Positions 32,891-44,995 of a stretch of DNA of 64,000 nucleotides are shown here, piece after piece. The stretch is from Haliclystus octoradiatus (Eukaryota > Cnidaria > Staurozoa > Stauromedusae > Haliclystidae): contig OU744448.1 in the NCBI GenBank assembly GCA_916610825.1, positions 8,790,650 to 8,854,649 on the forward strand, in the 5' to 3' direction. Position 1 is the first letter of the stretch. Each line of letters starts with the position of its first letter. Position numbers and translations under genes: made by a program. The notes under the pieces were generated by a model. That model had not been told where the DNA came from. It did not search any database and saw only the letters and a list, made by a program, of their open reading frames with translations.

Positions 32891-33905
32891 CTGAAAATAC
32901 AGGAATAATTGTCTTCAGAATAGTTTAGTATTTAAGTACAATAGTATTAGTAATAGTAATCGTAATAATAGTATAGCTGTTACCATATACCAATGATCGA
33001 TTCGTCTAGATTAAATTGGAGCTCACTTTTTGATGATTGCATTAGCATTCACACACTTTTTGCTTACTTGAGGTAACATAAAATCGTTAGGATATGAATT
33101 CATCTAAGTACAGAACCATGAATGGCGCGTAACTGTTCTTCTTATTTAATAATTAGCTCCATTGTCATATTATCGAGATAAATACTGAGGTTATTAATTA
33201 GTTTCACATTAAAAGGATCGATAAGAAGTCTCTGCCGTAAACATTTAATAACAATATTCAAATTCAATATATATTTTTATCCATGGTCATTACGTTTCAA
33301 CGTTCGTCGTCATAAGGTGATTTTAAAAATTAATTTTAAAAGACAGTTCGATATTTATAAGATCAAAACAGATATACATTTATCAAGGGAAAATATAAAA
33401 GGAAAGAATAAATGAATCCATTGTTAATATTTACATAAAAGAGAGGTACCTAGAAATATTCAATTAGTAAATTTTTGATTTTAATGAATCATTTTGTGTG
33501 TTCAATGTTGGTTTCAAGCCTCTGATAAACAGCATTTAATGTATTAAACAATCGATTTTGTTTTTGCATTTTCTCAAGACTGAAATATTTTCGTCTTGGT
33601 TGTCATAAGATCGATTATGGTATTTTTTTTAAATAATGGCCAATTGCGAAGTATTAATGTTCTCATGTCTCTGTTTGATGGAACCTGTGATAGTTTTTTA
33701 TATAATATTAAAATACAGGATGAGCCTGATTAATTGAGATCCGCGATCAGAGTAAAAGTTAGTGGATTAACATCTCCACAAATATAAATATAAAACGCGC
33801 TATTTGCATTAGTATTGATAAATATGTTGATCGTGTGCACTTTTGATATACATTTTCAGCTGTTTAAATCTGGTTTAAACTACTCCAATGATGTAGTAAA
33901 CTTAC
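32891..33905. other. Intron, nothing recognised
   Basis: AT-rich non-coding DNA; no repeat or RNA feature seen. Confidence 0.5.
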
Positions 33906-34128
33906 GGGAATATAGTCATAGATAGCAGAGTAAGAACGAGACCAGCAATCGATACTCCACAACCGATATAGGTAATAATCTCTAGCTCTAACGGTGAGTC
34001 CGGTGACTTTCCAGGATCTTCAATATCAAGCAAAACAGCAAAGTTTGTGAGATGGTCACATTCACAATTAAATACATCATTTTCAATTGAACGAAGCCTG
34101 CATCCATCATCTGACCAGAAGCCAGAAT
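33906..34128 (-). CDS. Adhesion GPCR exon: GPS cleavage motif, stalk, TM1
   Basis: This exon encodes SGFWSDDGCRL, then FNCECDHLTNFAVLLD. It is the GPCR proteolysis site with its Trp, Cys-x-Cys and HL/T cleavage position, so autoproteolysis is expected between L and T. TNFAVLL would be the tethered agonist. After a short Pro/Ser linker, EIITYIGCGVSIAGLVLTLL is TM1. Acceptor ATTATAG and donor GTAAGT are good. All residues needed for cleavage appear present. Confidence 0.95.
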
Positions 34129-36733
34129 CTATAATTCACAGAAACAGAAATGTCCTTTGTGAAAAGAGACAAATTAAGGCTGTTCATATATGCTCCTAAG
34201 ACATAGATTAGGTAGATTGAGAGTTTACTTGTATCGGGAGGGAGGGATTATGATGAATTATGAAGTCTTGGCTATGAAGCAAACTCATAATCAATTATTG
34301 AACTGAGTAGAAATCCTTGCTTAATTGTATTCGAATGCAAAGCATCGTTAAAGTTGAACAAAAATGCCTAGTACTGTCATCTCAAGATTACGTCCTCCCT
34401 TGCACATTTTTTTTAATAATGCAAGATAACTCGAGACTAACAACAAGATAACTTATAATATACTAATAAAATAAATTATAAAATAAAGAAGATAATGACA
34501 GAATTCTTTACTCTGAATTCTAAAATTAAAACAATAATGAGCCCGGATAATGACAGGCTTCTCAAAATTCACATGTTAAAATTGGAAGGACGTTTTGCTT
34601 GTAAATCAGGCTAAATCCTGCATTTGATTGGTTATTTTGAACTCTGCAGAGCATTAAAATAGTGCATTAATATAGCATTCTGCGACAGTTGGTAGAATGT
34701 CAAAGAATGATCAATCATAAGAATCTGCACTGATCCGGGGAAGTTGACAATGAATGCTTCTTTGTAACAAAATATGTTGAGATTCATTTGACAGCACTCC
34801 TGTAATCAGTAGTGAGCATCGAACGATCGTTTTATTGAGTAAATCCCTCAGAACTAGCACTGATAACGTATTTGCTGTGGTACTATACCGTTCGTTGCCC
34901 AAAGGTTGTACGTTTGTGAGTATTTGTAGATTGGATTGTTTTTTGCCCCCAATAAACATTTTGCGAATCAATTCGAGCAATTTCGAAAAGTAAAATTGCT
35001 AAATCGTGCAACTTTGACGGTGTTGAAGACAGATCATCCAATTGAGCATATTCATCTCCATTTCAATGAACAAATGTCAGGATGATATTAGAAATACACC
35101 CATTCAAGGATCAGGTAGTTTCTGCTGTTGGTGATTATTAGGTGTAGATACTCTCTATTGTTTCTTAACTATGTGCCATCAACCCGAAATAAACGTAAAT
35201 CAGAGACAGATAAACCTGATAGTACTGAAATACCTCAATCTTGTAATGTTGTCGTTGTTGTTGTTGTTGTTTTATTGTTTTTTTTAACATGAAAATATAT
35301 TTCATTATTTGAAACAAACCTTTATAAAATATACATTTGAACAATTTAATTAACTATAAAATAATAATTTATCCCTATTATGCATGATATCCTATGTGTA
35401 TATTTACAAAAAATTATCCCTGTTTTAATCAAAATAAAAGTTGATTTGCTGACTGTGCATTGTCCAGAGTTCCCATTTTGATTGTGGCATTTTCCCCTTT
35501 GTATTGCGATGCCTATTCTTAGAATAAAGAATAATCATCTTACACGTTATTCCCTGTTGACTTAATTCAAATTGTTCCAATATAATACATTTTTATTCTG
35601 CCTTGTGTCCAAAATCTGTTTTCCAACTGGTTGGATATGGTAGTTCTTTGATAATTCTGAGTATAATTTTTCTCTTTCTTTTCCTCTGCATGGTTAGCCA
35701 CTAGTCCTGCTTTTTGCTTTGATGAAAGCTAGTTCGTTGAAGCTATATTGTCCATACAAGTACAATCGCAAACGAGGCATCTACCATTCTTCCAAGGGAT
35801 TTGTGCGAAGCCCTAAGGGCGTATTTCGTCTTCTCTTGATATCTTATATTAAAAGAATGTGTGCTGAAAACAGGAAACGTCGGATGATATTTTTTACCTC
35901 AGAGTGTCTTCGCCACCGATCAGCTGATCTTTTAAATGCTAGACAATGATTTCCATCTTCTAGTACAGGCACAGTGCAACGAGACCGAGTCTGATGGACA
36001 AGCCATTTGTAGATGCTGATTGTCCAACAGCAGCCAAAGAGATGAAGAAGGTATAGAATTCAGCCAGGTACCCGATTCTTTGCATTTGCAAGCAAGTATA
36101 TAAACAAGCTCTATCAATGGAAGAGCATTCTTCCAGCAACTTTTCACCGTAATTCAATGTGATTGAATTACGCTGTTTAGGAATATAATATATACCGGAG
36201 TGACTATTGGAATACATAAGCACAACTCTGACGAATACACATATTGACTCAACTCACTTTCGATAACCCGCTACCTACCAACTGGCATCCTCGTAGCAAC
36301 AAAATATGAGATTGCAACGTGATAGCATCAACACTTAAATCGACTGATTACATTCAATGCTAGGCAGCAAAGACTACCATATTAATATTAACCCCTCGTT
36401 AGTAGCAGAGTAGATTTTACTAGGCAAAAGAATCACTCCCATATAATATTTTAGTGTACAATACATGATGTGATTTGACAAATTGGTTGAAACGAATTGA
36501 GAGAATTATGTAGGACGCAACATTCACATTCCTATTTCTATCCCTTTATACTATGCTTATATTAGTTTCTTTTGTTATTTATCAACTAGTTTATTTCAAG
36601 ATATCTTTAAGAGATAAATCCAGCTACTTAAACCAAGGGAAATGAGTATTTTAATTGAAAGACCAGTAAAACGGAAACGATGGTACAAAAGTATTATCTG
36701 TATGTATTAGAAATCACTCACTGAATAACTTAC
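34129..36733. other. 2.6-kb intron
   Basis: A GTT trinucleotide run lies at about 35249-35272. Short frames at 34711-34980, 35719-35949 and 35932-36223 are unrecognised and lack splice support. No mobile element is identified. Confidence 0.45.
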
Positions 36734-37275
36734 CAGCCTCATCTTCTTGCCAAAAGACACATCGAGCTTTCGGTGGATAAGCATCTTCAGTATTTGATTG
36801 GAAATATGATTCCATTGGCTTGTCTAGATCCTGTATCACTATTCCAGGGAACGAAGCTGACATCACAATACTGCCAATTCTGATCATATCATCATCGCTT
36901 GAGAATCCTTCAATCGTATGCCTTTTAAACCCGGACAAGAAAAATAAATCGTTGCGATACACAAAGGACACTAGGCGATGGTTTACATTTGCCGAGCGTT
37001 GTGGTGCCCTTTCAAATAAAGACGCAGGAAGGTATATAGTTGCTTTTTGATCATTTGCGATCCATTTCCCATTAGTAACATTCACTGTAAAATTTCTGCT
37101 TGTCCCATTAAATGATGGTGTGGATAATGTGATGCCATCTTTCGTAAAGCGTGATCTATCAGAATGCTCAAGGTTCAATATTGCAATACCGATATTTGAG
37201 CGATTTAACGATGCAAGATCCGTGTCTTCTCCAATGTCTAAATCAGTTGCAATAGTTTCTAAGGAGAATCTAATT
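36734..37275 (-). CDS. Adhesion GPCR exon: main part of the GAIN domain
   Basis: A 542-bp exon with acceptor CATTTCAG and donor GTAAGT. It encodes RFSLETIATDLD, ATIYLPASLFERA, RLVSFVYRNDLFF, IRIGSIVMSASFPG and ARCVFWQED. These match the GAIN subdomain B pattern, including the first GPS Cys-x-x-Trp. It joins the next exon through a split GAT codon. Several N-glycosylation sites (NRS, NGT, NFT, NVT) fit an ectodomain. Confidence 0.93.
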
Positions 37276-37322
37276 CTGAAATGTATAACATCTCAAATTA
37301 TAATTTATAACTCAATACTTAC

Positions 37323-37342
37323 AACAAGACTTGCTGAATTTG
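37323..37342 (-). CDS. Possible 20-bp micro-exon of the adhesion GPCR
   Basis: Between acceptor-like CACTGAG and a strong donor GTAAGTATT lie 20 bp that encode QIQQVL plus two bases. The donor is only about 48 bp before the next acceptor, giving a very short intron. It is phase-compatible with the exons at 41183-41332 and 36734-37275, which otherwise do not fit each other. The acceptor has a weak pyrimidine tract. An in-frame stop upstream rules out a much longer exon. Confidence 0.4.
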
Positions 37343-40300
37343 CTCAGTGGTAGATTATAAATGTACATGGCTAGTGAACTATGTGAGTAATTAAATTTTT
37401 GACAATTTGCTGTGAAAGGAGTTTTTCTTTTGCGATGATTAAATCTTGTATATTTTTGCATGTTAACAGATCGAGCGCTAGATTAGTTTAAAGAGGGATC
37501 GACTTCTTTGAAATTATCGATATAATTTATATTGTAGTTAAGGGAAAGGTTTGAATTATTGCTAAATTCATAGAAATATTAAATACACAAATTTGATAGA
37601 TCTGGATTGCTCAGCCATGTCAAATATAGATAAATTTCTAGAAGTGAAGCAATGCTCTTTTTAACAAACCTTTTTGAAGACCGAAACTCTTCTTCAGCTT
37701 TCTCGGCAATTGTTCTATTGTAATAAAGTAGCTGATTAGCTGACTCAAGATGAAGATTTCCAATCTAAAGAGCAAATTGAACAAATGACCAATTAGTGTG
37801 CTTGTTAGTTGAAGGTCCTTCAACAGAAGAACATAAGTCAAAGATACAAAATCTCGAAGATGGTCTGCATCAGTGTTTTGGGAGGAAAGACAGGAAAGCT
37901 GTTAGAATTCTTTCAAACGTTTTTCAGTCAGTTACAAGTATACACAGAACGCCTTGCATATTCAATGATCGCACTCCTAATTAGGACGGGGCGGATGTCC
38001 TTAAAGCCCGTTTACATGAGAACATCTATTGTGACACATTTAAAGGGGCAAAATTGACCGGCGACCGCTGCGAGCACAAGTTGAATTTATGCTTAGCGTA
38101 ATTCAACCGTCTCGCTTTGAAACAATTGTTATACGCAGGCCTAACTTGTAATAAATTTCATGTCAACAATGAACATTGTGTTATAACAATAAGCGTGCAC
38201 GTGATCCTAAGTGCGTAGCGCCTGCCGGTCATTTTTGCTCCTTTAATGTATTTAGAGTTCAATCGAATAGATGTTTCACAGAAAAGTGGGTCATATTTCG
38301 TTATATACACGGTCACATTTCATGTACTGCATGGAAATGTGTCACAGAAAATGTGCTCGTGTAAACTGACGTGAAGTGCCGCTATAACTTATGCCTTCTC
38401 AATAACATTGCAAGTGAAACAACCAATTAGCTTAAAGTGTATGTGTCACCTTTTTTTAAAACAACGGATTTGGATAGAACTTATTTTCTATCTACATGCC
38501 ATTGTTGCATTTTTGAATAGCGCGACTCATTCCCCGTGTAAATTGACCGTGGACATGATATTTTGGAGATTCTCATGTCCCAATTGTTGAAACCAGAATA
38601 GGAACGATAAAATTCTCCAAAACAGTGTTTGGCAGTGATTTTTGACCTAAGTTTTAATTGCTACACGCAAACAAATTGTCGGAATCGTTTTACTTTTTTT
38701 CATTAAATATTTAACTGTTCATCCCAAAACTGCTAGCTACTTTTCTTATAGTATAACATATTCCAAAAAGAGCTATATACCTTCAAATTTGTAACTTCTT
38801 GTTTCAACATTTTCGAGCACATACTTATAACATCATCAGGATTATTGTGTCACCACGCAACGCTGCTGGAAGATTGAAGATTTTCGTCTGAAAATTCATC
38901 CCAAATATATTTAGCCTGAGTTCCAGTATCGTTGCGTAGCTGATGATGAATAATCCTGATGATGTTATGGTCTAAGTTTCAAAAAGTGGGACGCGACAAT
39001 GGAAAATAAATTGTTCAAGGTCAATTTTAACGGGGAAAGAGGTTGGAGTGGATTAATTTAATTTTGTTACTATATAATCATCAATGGTATAGCAGGGTAT
39101 TTGCTTTACTAGGTAAAGCCGTATGTGAGAAAGTTGACATCTTATAGACGTAAAAAGTCGCATAGCTAATACTTTTAAATATATGGATTAATATATAATG
39201 CTTTTATACCAATTAGTGAACTCCAATTAGTGCAACAACTCATTAAACTTCAAATTACAGTAATGTCGTAAACACAAAGATAATCTCAGCATCTTATCTT
39301 ATAATTTTCTTTTTAATTTACGTTAACCTTTATATTCTCTTTCTCAATCTCTGATAACTCTTTTATAAACAAAATTATATGTAAAATTATAAGCAACAGG
39401 CTCCAGTTTAACAATAAGAATTCTGAATTGTGCATCACTCCAAAGCTGTTAACATTGTATTTATCCATACGTTTTAACTATGAATCTGAATCTGAATAAA
39501 AAATACTTTAAAGAATGAAACGTGCCCAAGTAAACAGGCGAAAATTGCTTCTGGGATTTCGGCAACCCGGCATATTGAAAACTGATAACATACTAATAAG
39601 TGAAAGGCAAATGTAATCTTAACTATACCGTATATTATTCAAATTATTATGATTGGACATAGAAATATCCATTCATCTACCTATTAATTTTGTTTACGTG
39701 ACAATGATCTCACTATGTTCCTATGAGTGTCAGAATGTTTCAGAGTTGAATTTTGCGATTATTATTAAAAAGCGGGAGGGTTTGACCCTCGAAATGAATA
39801 TTTTCCGATCAAGGCTGTAGTTTAGCAGAAGATGTTTAATCCCCAAATTTTCTTTCTAGAGGTAGATTTTATTGTTGCAATGGTAGCTGAAAATAGAATC
39901 AAATTCAAAGATAATTGTGAAAAATGGTTAATAAGTTAGAGCTGAAACTGCTTAGCTGCATGCGTTGATGACGTTTATTGGCCTTTATCTTTATCGAAGA
40001 GACTAAGCATAAAATTTGTTATAATGATTTATATAATAAGCTTTCTAATCAAAAAAATAAATTCTGTATTATGGAATAATTCATCAAGCTAGGATACATG
40101 ATTTTAATTATCTCAAGTTCTGAGAAAGTTGAATGCCAATCATGATTAGAGTAAAAAGAAGTAATCGAATCATGGGAAATTCAATAATTTAGAGATGGGG
40201 AGTCGATGGACAACATAAACAGACGTGTTACAAAATAAAAGGCATGTTCTTGGCGACGATATTCGAGTAAGACAAGACCAAGTTTTTAAATCAGTTTATA

Positions 40301-41182
40301 TTTTACATTTCTTAAACACAAGGACAATCGGTTTACATGTTTCCATGGGGTTTTCACAGCGTATCAATAGACAGGTCCAATAAAGATTTATTTTAAATTA
40401 AAATCAAATTTTTAACTTACATTAAAATTTGATTTTATTCCTATTCGGATATATCAAACCCGCAGAATTCCATAAAGATAATAAAAATTCCCCCAAAAAA
40501 TCAAAAATTCCTTAAATTTCGAGTTTCAAATCCAAAAATATCATAGAAGGTCAAAACGATCTGTGATTGGCTTGCAATACTATAGCGTCATTTTCCAGAC
40601 AAAACCATATCATAGCCCGCTAAACAATAGAGACTTTGGCATTTTTCGAATTTATTGGTATCGTTGAACGTCAAATTTGAATGTAGTTATTTCCATTACC
40701 ACTGCTGTTTCTGTTCAAAATATTGGAGACTGATTTTAAAAAACTTAATCCGGTGACCTGAAATATTTATCAAGAGAAATCGCTCTAAAAAATTATATCA
40801 ATTTACGTTGTTTTTGTCTACGTTAGAGCATGGTTTGAACGTCAAAAAAGCAAATTATGTGAGTTTTAAATTACAAACATAAAGTTTTAAACGAGTTGAA
40901 CAATAAGTTGAATGAGTTGTATGGTGCTACCATTTATCAGCAAATTATCAACATTATTTTCTCGCGAATCATGTGGCCTATAAAGTGATCAAATTTATTG
41001 TTATTGTAGCTATGTTTCTACCATGATTCTACGAAACAACATTCGCTGTCTTTGCTAATGATGGGATAACATAGAGATAATCATTTTGTTGGCTTGCTAG
41101 AAAATTATATCTTGATGAAGCCTACATCGAATTCCCACATGAATAATGTGCCTGTGACTTCAAAACTACATATATCGTTCAC
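37343..41182. other. 3.8-kb intron with one hairpin
   Basis: Apart from the foldback at 38829-38968, no feature is firm. 37990-38560 holds scattered CCCGTTTACATGAG/CTCGTGTAAAC-like words that may be the ends of a decayed MITE. Confidence 0.4.
38829..38968. repeat. Small foldback: perfect 20-bp inverted repeat
   Basis: ATAACATCATCAGGATTATT (38829-38848) and its complement at 38949-38968. Inside, CGCAACGCTGCTGGAA and TTCCAGTATCGTTGCG pair imperfectly, giving a roughly 140-nt hairpin. Confidence 0.85.
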
Positions 41183-41332
41183 CTCTAAAGAAGTTGAATT
41201 CACACCAACGAAATTCATTATTGCGATGCTTGCAAAGTCATAATCAAATTCACTTCCGTTTTCAGTAGACATTGTTATCAATTTCACCAGAAATTCTGCT
41301 GCTCCAGTAATATTTTCTTGAGTTACATTTAC
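41183..41332 (-). CDS. Adhesion GPCR exon: GAIN subdomain A
   Basis: The acceptor CTTCTACAG leads to VNVTQENITGAAEFLVKLIT and on to SIAIMNFVGVNSTSLE, followed by a GTGAAC donor. It is 50 codons, phase 0 at both ends. The NVTQENITGAAEFLVKL helix is typical of the start of GAIN after an HRM domain, and the phase agrees with the HRM exon. Confidence 0.8.
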
Positions 41333-42002
41333 CTGTAGAAGGGTAGAAACTGTTATCATTGCGTATATTTCAAAATACGATATTTCTGAGTAGGGCTATT
41401 TCACGGCTTTATAAATGGATTCCAGCAAAGCCTTGTGGGGTTGCACAACGTATATTATTTCATTTGTCATTTCTGTGCAAACAGAAGTTTGACCACGTTT
41501 GTTGATGTTTTTTTGCCCAAGATTAAAACTAATTTACTCGATATCCAAACCACGAAACATAATAACACATGAAGGAAAGGTGCAACGAAGCTTTACTGTT
41601 GGGTACCTTTAAATCAGATTCTTGATATTGTGAAAAATAACTTGCCGTAAGAACATATTTTATTCATTCTAAAATCCTGGAAAAAGGTTTGAATTATTAG
41701 AAACAACAAGACAAAGCATTTACTAAATCTGAAAAATATATGACAGTTTTACTAGAAGGACAGTAAGCAACCGTAATAAGTAATACAGAAGAACCGTTAA
41801 TACAGATATAATTTCCTTTCCCATATAAATATCATTTCGAATGCAAGTTATTATTTCAGCAAAATATCATTCGATAATCAGGTAGTCGCTATCCTATCAA
41901 ATCACTTTCAATTGATAAATTTAAACATAATACATTTCAACAAATAATCATCAAATTTAATCTGAGCAGTGAATACAGTCGATAATCTCATAACCAATAG
42001 TC
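41333..42002. other. Intron, nothing recognised
   Basis: AT-rich DNA without features. Confidence 0.5.
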
Positions 42003-42355
42003 CCGGGCTGGGGGTAACTCCAAGTGCCGCATTGATGGGGGGTGCCATTTTGGAAAAATGTGAAGTACCCGAAAAGTCCCAAGAATCCTTTCAAATGCTA
42101 CTCAAAAGTCCAGGGAGGGTACTTCCATAAAGGAGATGTTCCATTTTTATGGGTAAAATTTCAATTCCAGTTTTCAATTTGCAGCCTTAAATTCAGTTTT
42201 CTCCCAAATTCTCTAGAAAATCGAAATGGGACCCAAGACGTATATTATTCTGAAATTTCAAACCAAAAAAGTATATTTCTCTGCTGGAGTATGGACCCCA
42301 AAAAAGTGGCAAGTCACGGTATAGCAGCAGTATGGGAATTACTCCACCCACCAGA
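42003..42355. repeat. Dispersed repeat family, copy 2
   Basis: Homologous to 24897-25190 (see there). It begins CCCGGGCTGGGGGTAACTCC and ends GGGAATTACTCCACCC, which are imperfect inverted ends. Any reading frame here is incidental. Confidence 0.6.
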
Positions 42356-42634
42356 CCAACAGTTATATATTATAAACTAGAACAGACCCAAGTAAGCAAC
42401 AAATATATCATAATATAAACAGACCAAGTAAGTAACAACCGTCTTTACAACATAATAATTCAGATTACACCATAGATACATCTTGAGGCTACATCTTGAG
42501 GCTAACCAATAATAATCCACATCAGAATAACCCCAGGATGTCCAAATAAGGATGTCAAGAGTGTAGATAAGTAGAATATTAAGCCAACGATACTACGTAT
42601 GAACAACAACTGTATATAGTTTTCGCAACAATAA

Positions 42635-43492
42635 AGGGCCATTTACACTGCAGCAAAAAAGGCACGGTACTCGTCAATTAACACTCAAGGTGTTAACAAG
42701 AATGCGGCCCGTGCTGTTTTTTTTTCAGGGTTTACACAGCTTATTAAAAACTGTTTTCAAGATCGCCCGTGCCTATTTTTACTCGGGCCGAGGTTGAAAA
42801 CTTACAAACTGAATTATAGGTTTCTCATTATTTAATGGTTTTAAACGTGAAATTAGATAAATTGAGATTCAATTACGTTAAATAACTTGTAAGGATTCCG
42901 TTGAACTGAAAATCACTATGTTTTTCATCAATTATAATATTTAAATTTTTGTTACATTCCTATCTCCATTGAGCAAAATTCAAATACATTTGGGTTAGTC
43001 TTTCACCTCCTGAACATGCTACCACGCCAGATCAGTATTTCTGTGACAAAAGACACATCTAAATTTACGCTCCGCACTCGTAGTTACAATTTGCATAATT
43101 AAACCTTATACTACAGAAACTTCATTAATTTTCAAAAGAAATACGTAACAAAATATGCTCAATGTGCTTATCTAGCTTTGGTAATCTTTAGTCTGTTACT
43201 GATTTTATTAGAAAACCTCAGAATTCCACTGTAAAGAGACGCAACTTCTACGATGACGTCATAATCACTGCAAAACGGCACGGTGCCCCCTTTTTGAGCG
43301 GGCCGAGACTACCTCGAGAAATGATCTCGGCATGATCAAAATAGTAGGCACGGTGCCGCTTTTCAATGTCTGAAAAAGCCGTTTAGACAGTGTTTTTGCT
43401 TGGCCCGTGCTCAAAAACACTTGACACCTTCACACCTTTGATGTGTTAATTGACGAGTACCGTGCCTATTTTGCTGCAGTGTAAATGGCCCT
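42635..43492. mobile_element. Harbinger-like MITE, 858 bp
   Basis: Inverted termini AGGGCCATTTACACTGCAGC and its complement extend about 60 bp with few mismatches (GGCACGGTACTCGTCAATTAACAC in both, inverted, here described only by its ends at 42663 and 43470). A 3-bp TAA flanks both ends (42632-42634, 43493-43495), as in PIF/Harbinger. Further inner copies of GGCACGG and CCCGTGC words occur. No transposase. Confidence 0.8.
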
Positions 43493-43664
43493 TAAAGAGC
43501 ATGAACCCTAACAAAATAATTTGCTAGTTTTATATTTTCGTTATCATAAGTGTTACAAAGAGACAGCTTTTAACAAAATGTATATGGTAGCCTGTAGTAG
43601 ATGGATCATCATCAACCATCTTCTTCATCGTCTTTGTTTTTTTATAAACACATTTCCTGAACAT

Positions 43665-43669
43665 GGCTC
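43665..43669. repeat. Target-site duplication GGCTC (left) of the gag-only element
   Basis: GGCTC precedes the left LTR and is repeated at 44991-44995 after the right LTR. Confidence 0.93.
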
Positions 43670-43811
43670 TGTCACATATCGTGAATGACACCTTTATAGT
43701 TAATCATGAATGTGTTAGTTTTACACGTGTATTAGAATGTTATGATTAGATTCTTGTTGGCTACGCCAGAGTCACGTTGTCGTTTTATGTCTCTCATTTA
43801 ATATGATGACA
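43670..43811 (+). repeat. 5' LTR of the gag-only element
   Basis: 142 bp, TG to CA. It differs from 44849-44990 at four positions by eye (CGTG/CATG, TTAGA/TTAGG, CCAGA/CCTGA, ATGATG/ATTATG contexts). Confidence 0.92.
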
Positions 43812-43862
43812 TGCTGTCAGATGTAAAATCGTTAACGTTATTATTGTACTAGTTAAATAGAG

Positions 43863-44686
43863 ATGGCAAGATACGAACAGCCCCTAAAGTTTAAATTCCG
43901 AGCAGAGGAATGGGAGGACTGGATAGAAAATTTTAATAGATTTCGTTGCGCCTCAAAGCTGAAGACGGAAGAAGGTCAATGTCAGCGTGATTCTCTTATT
44001 TACTGCATGGGCAGCAAAGATGCATCCAAGATTTTAAAGACATTTACATGGGGGAAAAGGCCTTTGTAAATGGGCATGAAAGTACAGAAGAAGATGAAAG
44101 AGACACGTGCTATGAGGATGTTATAAAAAAATTTACGGCTTATTTTATTCCAAAGAGGAACATAATTCATGAACGTGCCGTGTTTCAACAAAGAAAGCAG
44201 AAAGACGATGAAACAGTAGAAGAGTTTGTGAGATGCTTACAAATGTTATCACAGCATTGTAACTATGCAGATGTCGATGATCAAATAAGAGATAGGTTGG
44301 TCATTGGTCTGCGCAATCGTCAGCTATGTGAAAAACTACAATTGATGTCAAATTTAACATTGGAAAAGGCTATCAGAGTATCTCGACAGACTGAGTTAGT
44401 AAAGGAACATATGAATATTCAAGATAATAATACCGATGATACAGCATTGGTACAAGCAGTACAAAAGAAAGCTTGGGGAAATAATAATTATCCCACTCAG
44501 GGATCTCAGAGTCAACAACAAGGCAACGGACGACACAATCAAACTGGGTCTGGTCTTTGTGGCACAAAACATGCAAGAGGGCAAAGTCCCGCATACAACA
44601 AAGAATGCCGCAAATGTAAAATGAAAAATCACTTCGCCAAAGTATGCAAGAGTACAGCGGTAGAAGACATATCAGTTAATAACTAG
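43863..44686 (+). pseudogene. Gag of the non-autonomous element, one frameshift
   Basis: ATG at 43863 opens MARYEQPLKFKFRAEEWEDW. The frame ends at 44069, while the rest of the capsid (CYEDVIKKFTAYFIPKRNII, then ETVEEFVRCLQMLSQHC and IRDRLVIGLRN) is one frame back from 44048 to 44686. The shift falls at the GGGGGAAAA run near 44050, most simply one extra base. A Gln/Asn-rich linker leads to a CCHC knuckle, CRKCKMKNHFAKVC. The family is Ty3/gypsy-type gag. Confidence 0.85.
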
Positions 44687-44848
44687 GAAAGGTCGCATGA
44701 TAAATGCACCAGATTATTATGGACATTAATAAATATGATTTGAATAAAGAATTATTAATAATGATAAATGTTAACATTGTTCGAAGATATAAATAATTTT
44801 CAGTTAGTTTGAATTTACGTTAAAAGTTAAAAGTTAAAAAAAGGGAGA

Positions 44849-44990
44849 TGTCACATATCATGAATGACACCTTTATAGTTAATCATGAATGTGTTAGTTT
44901 TACACGTGTATTAGAATGTTATGATTAGGTTCTTGTTGGCTACGCCTGAGTCACGTTGTCGTTTTATGTCTCTCATTTAATATTATGACA
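44849..44990 (+). repeat. 3' LTR of the gag-only element
   Basis: 142 bp, preceded by the purine tract AAAAAAAGGGAGA and followed by GGCTC. Confidence 0.92.
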
Positions 44991-44995
44991 GGCTC

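Larger units (their letters stand above)
43670..44990 (+). mobile_element. Gag-only non-autonomous LTR retrotransposon, 1,321 bp
   Basis: 142-bp LTRs at 43670-43811 and 44849-44990 (TGTCACATATC to ATGACA), perfect GGCTC duplications, a polypurine tract AAAAAAAGGGAGA before the right LTR, and only a gag frame inside. No protease, RT or integrase is present, and nothing in the spacing suggests a deletion scar. This is the layout called TR-GAG in plants. It lies in a receptor intron in the opposite orientation. Confidence 0.92.
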
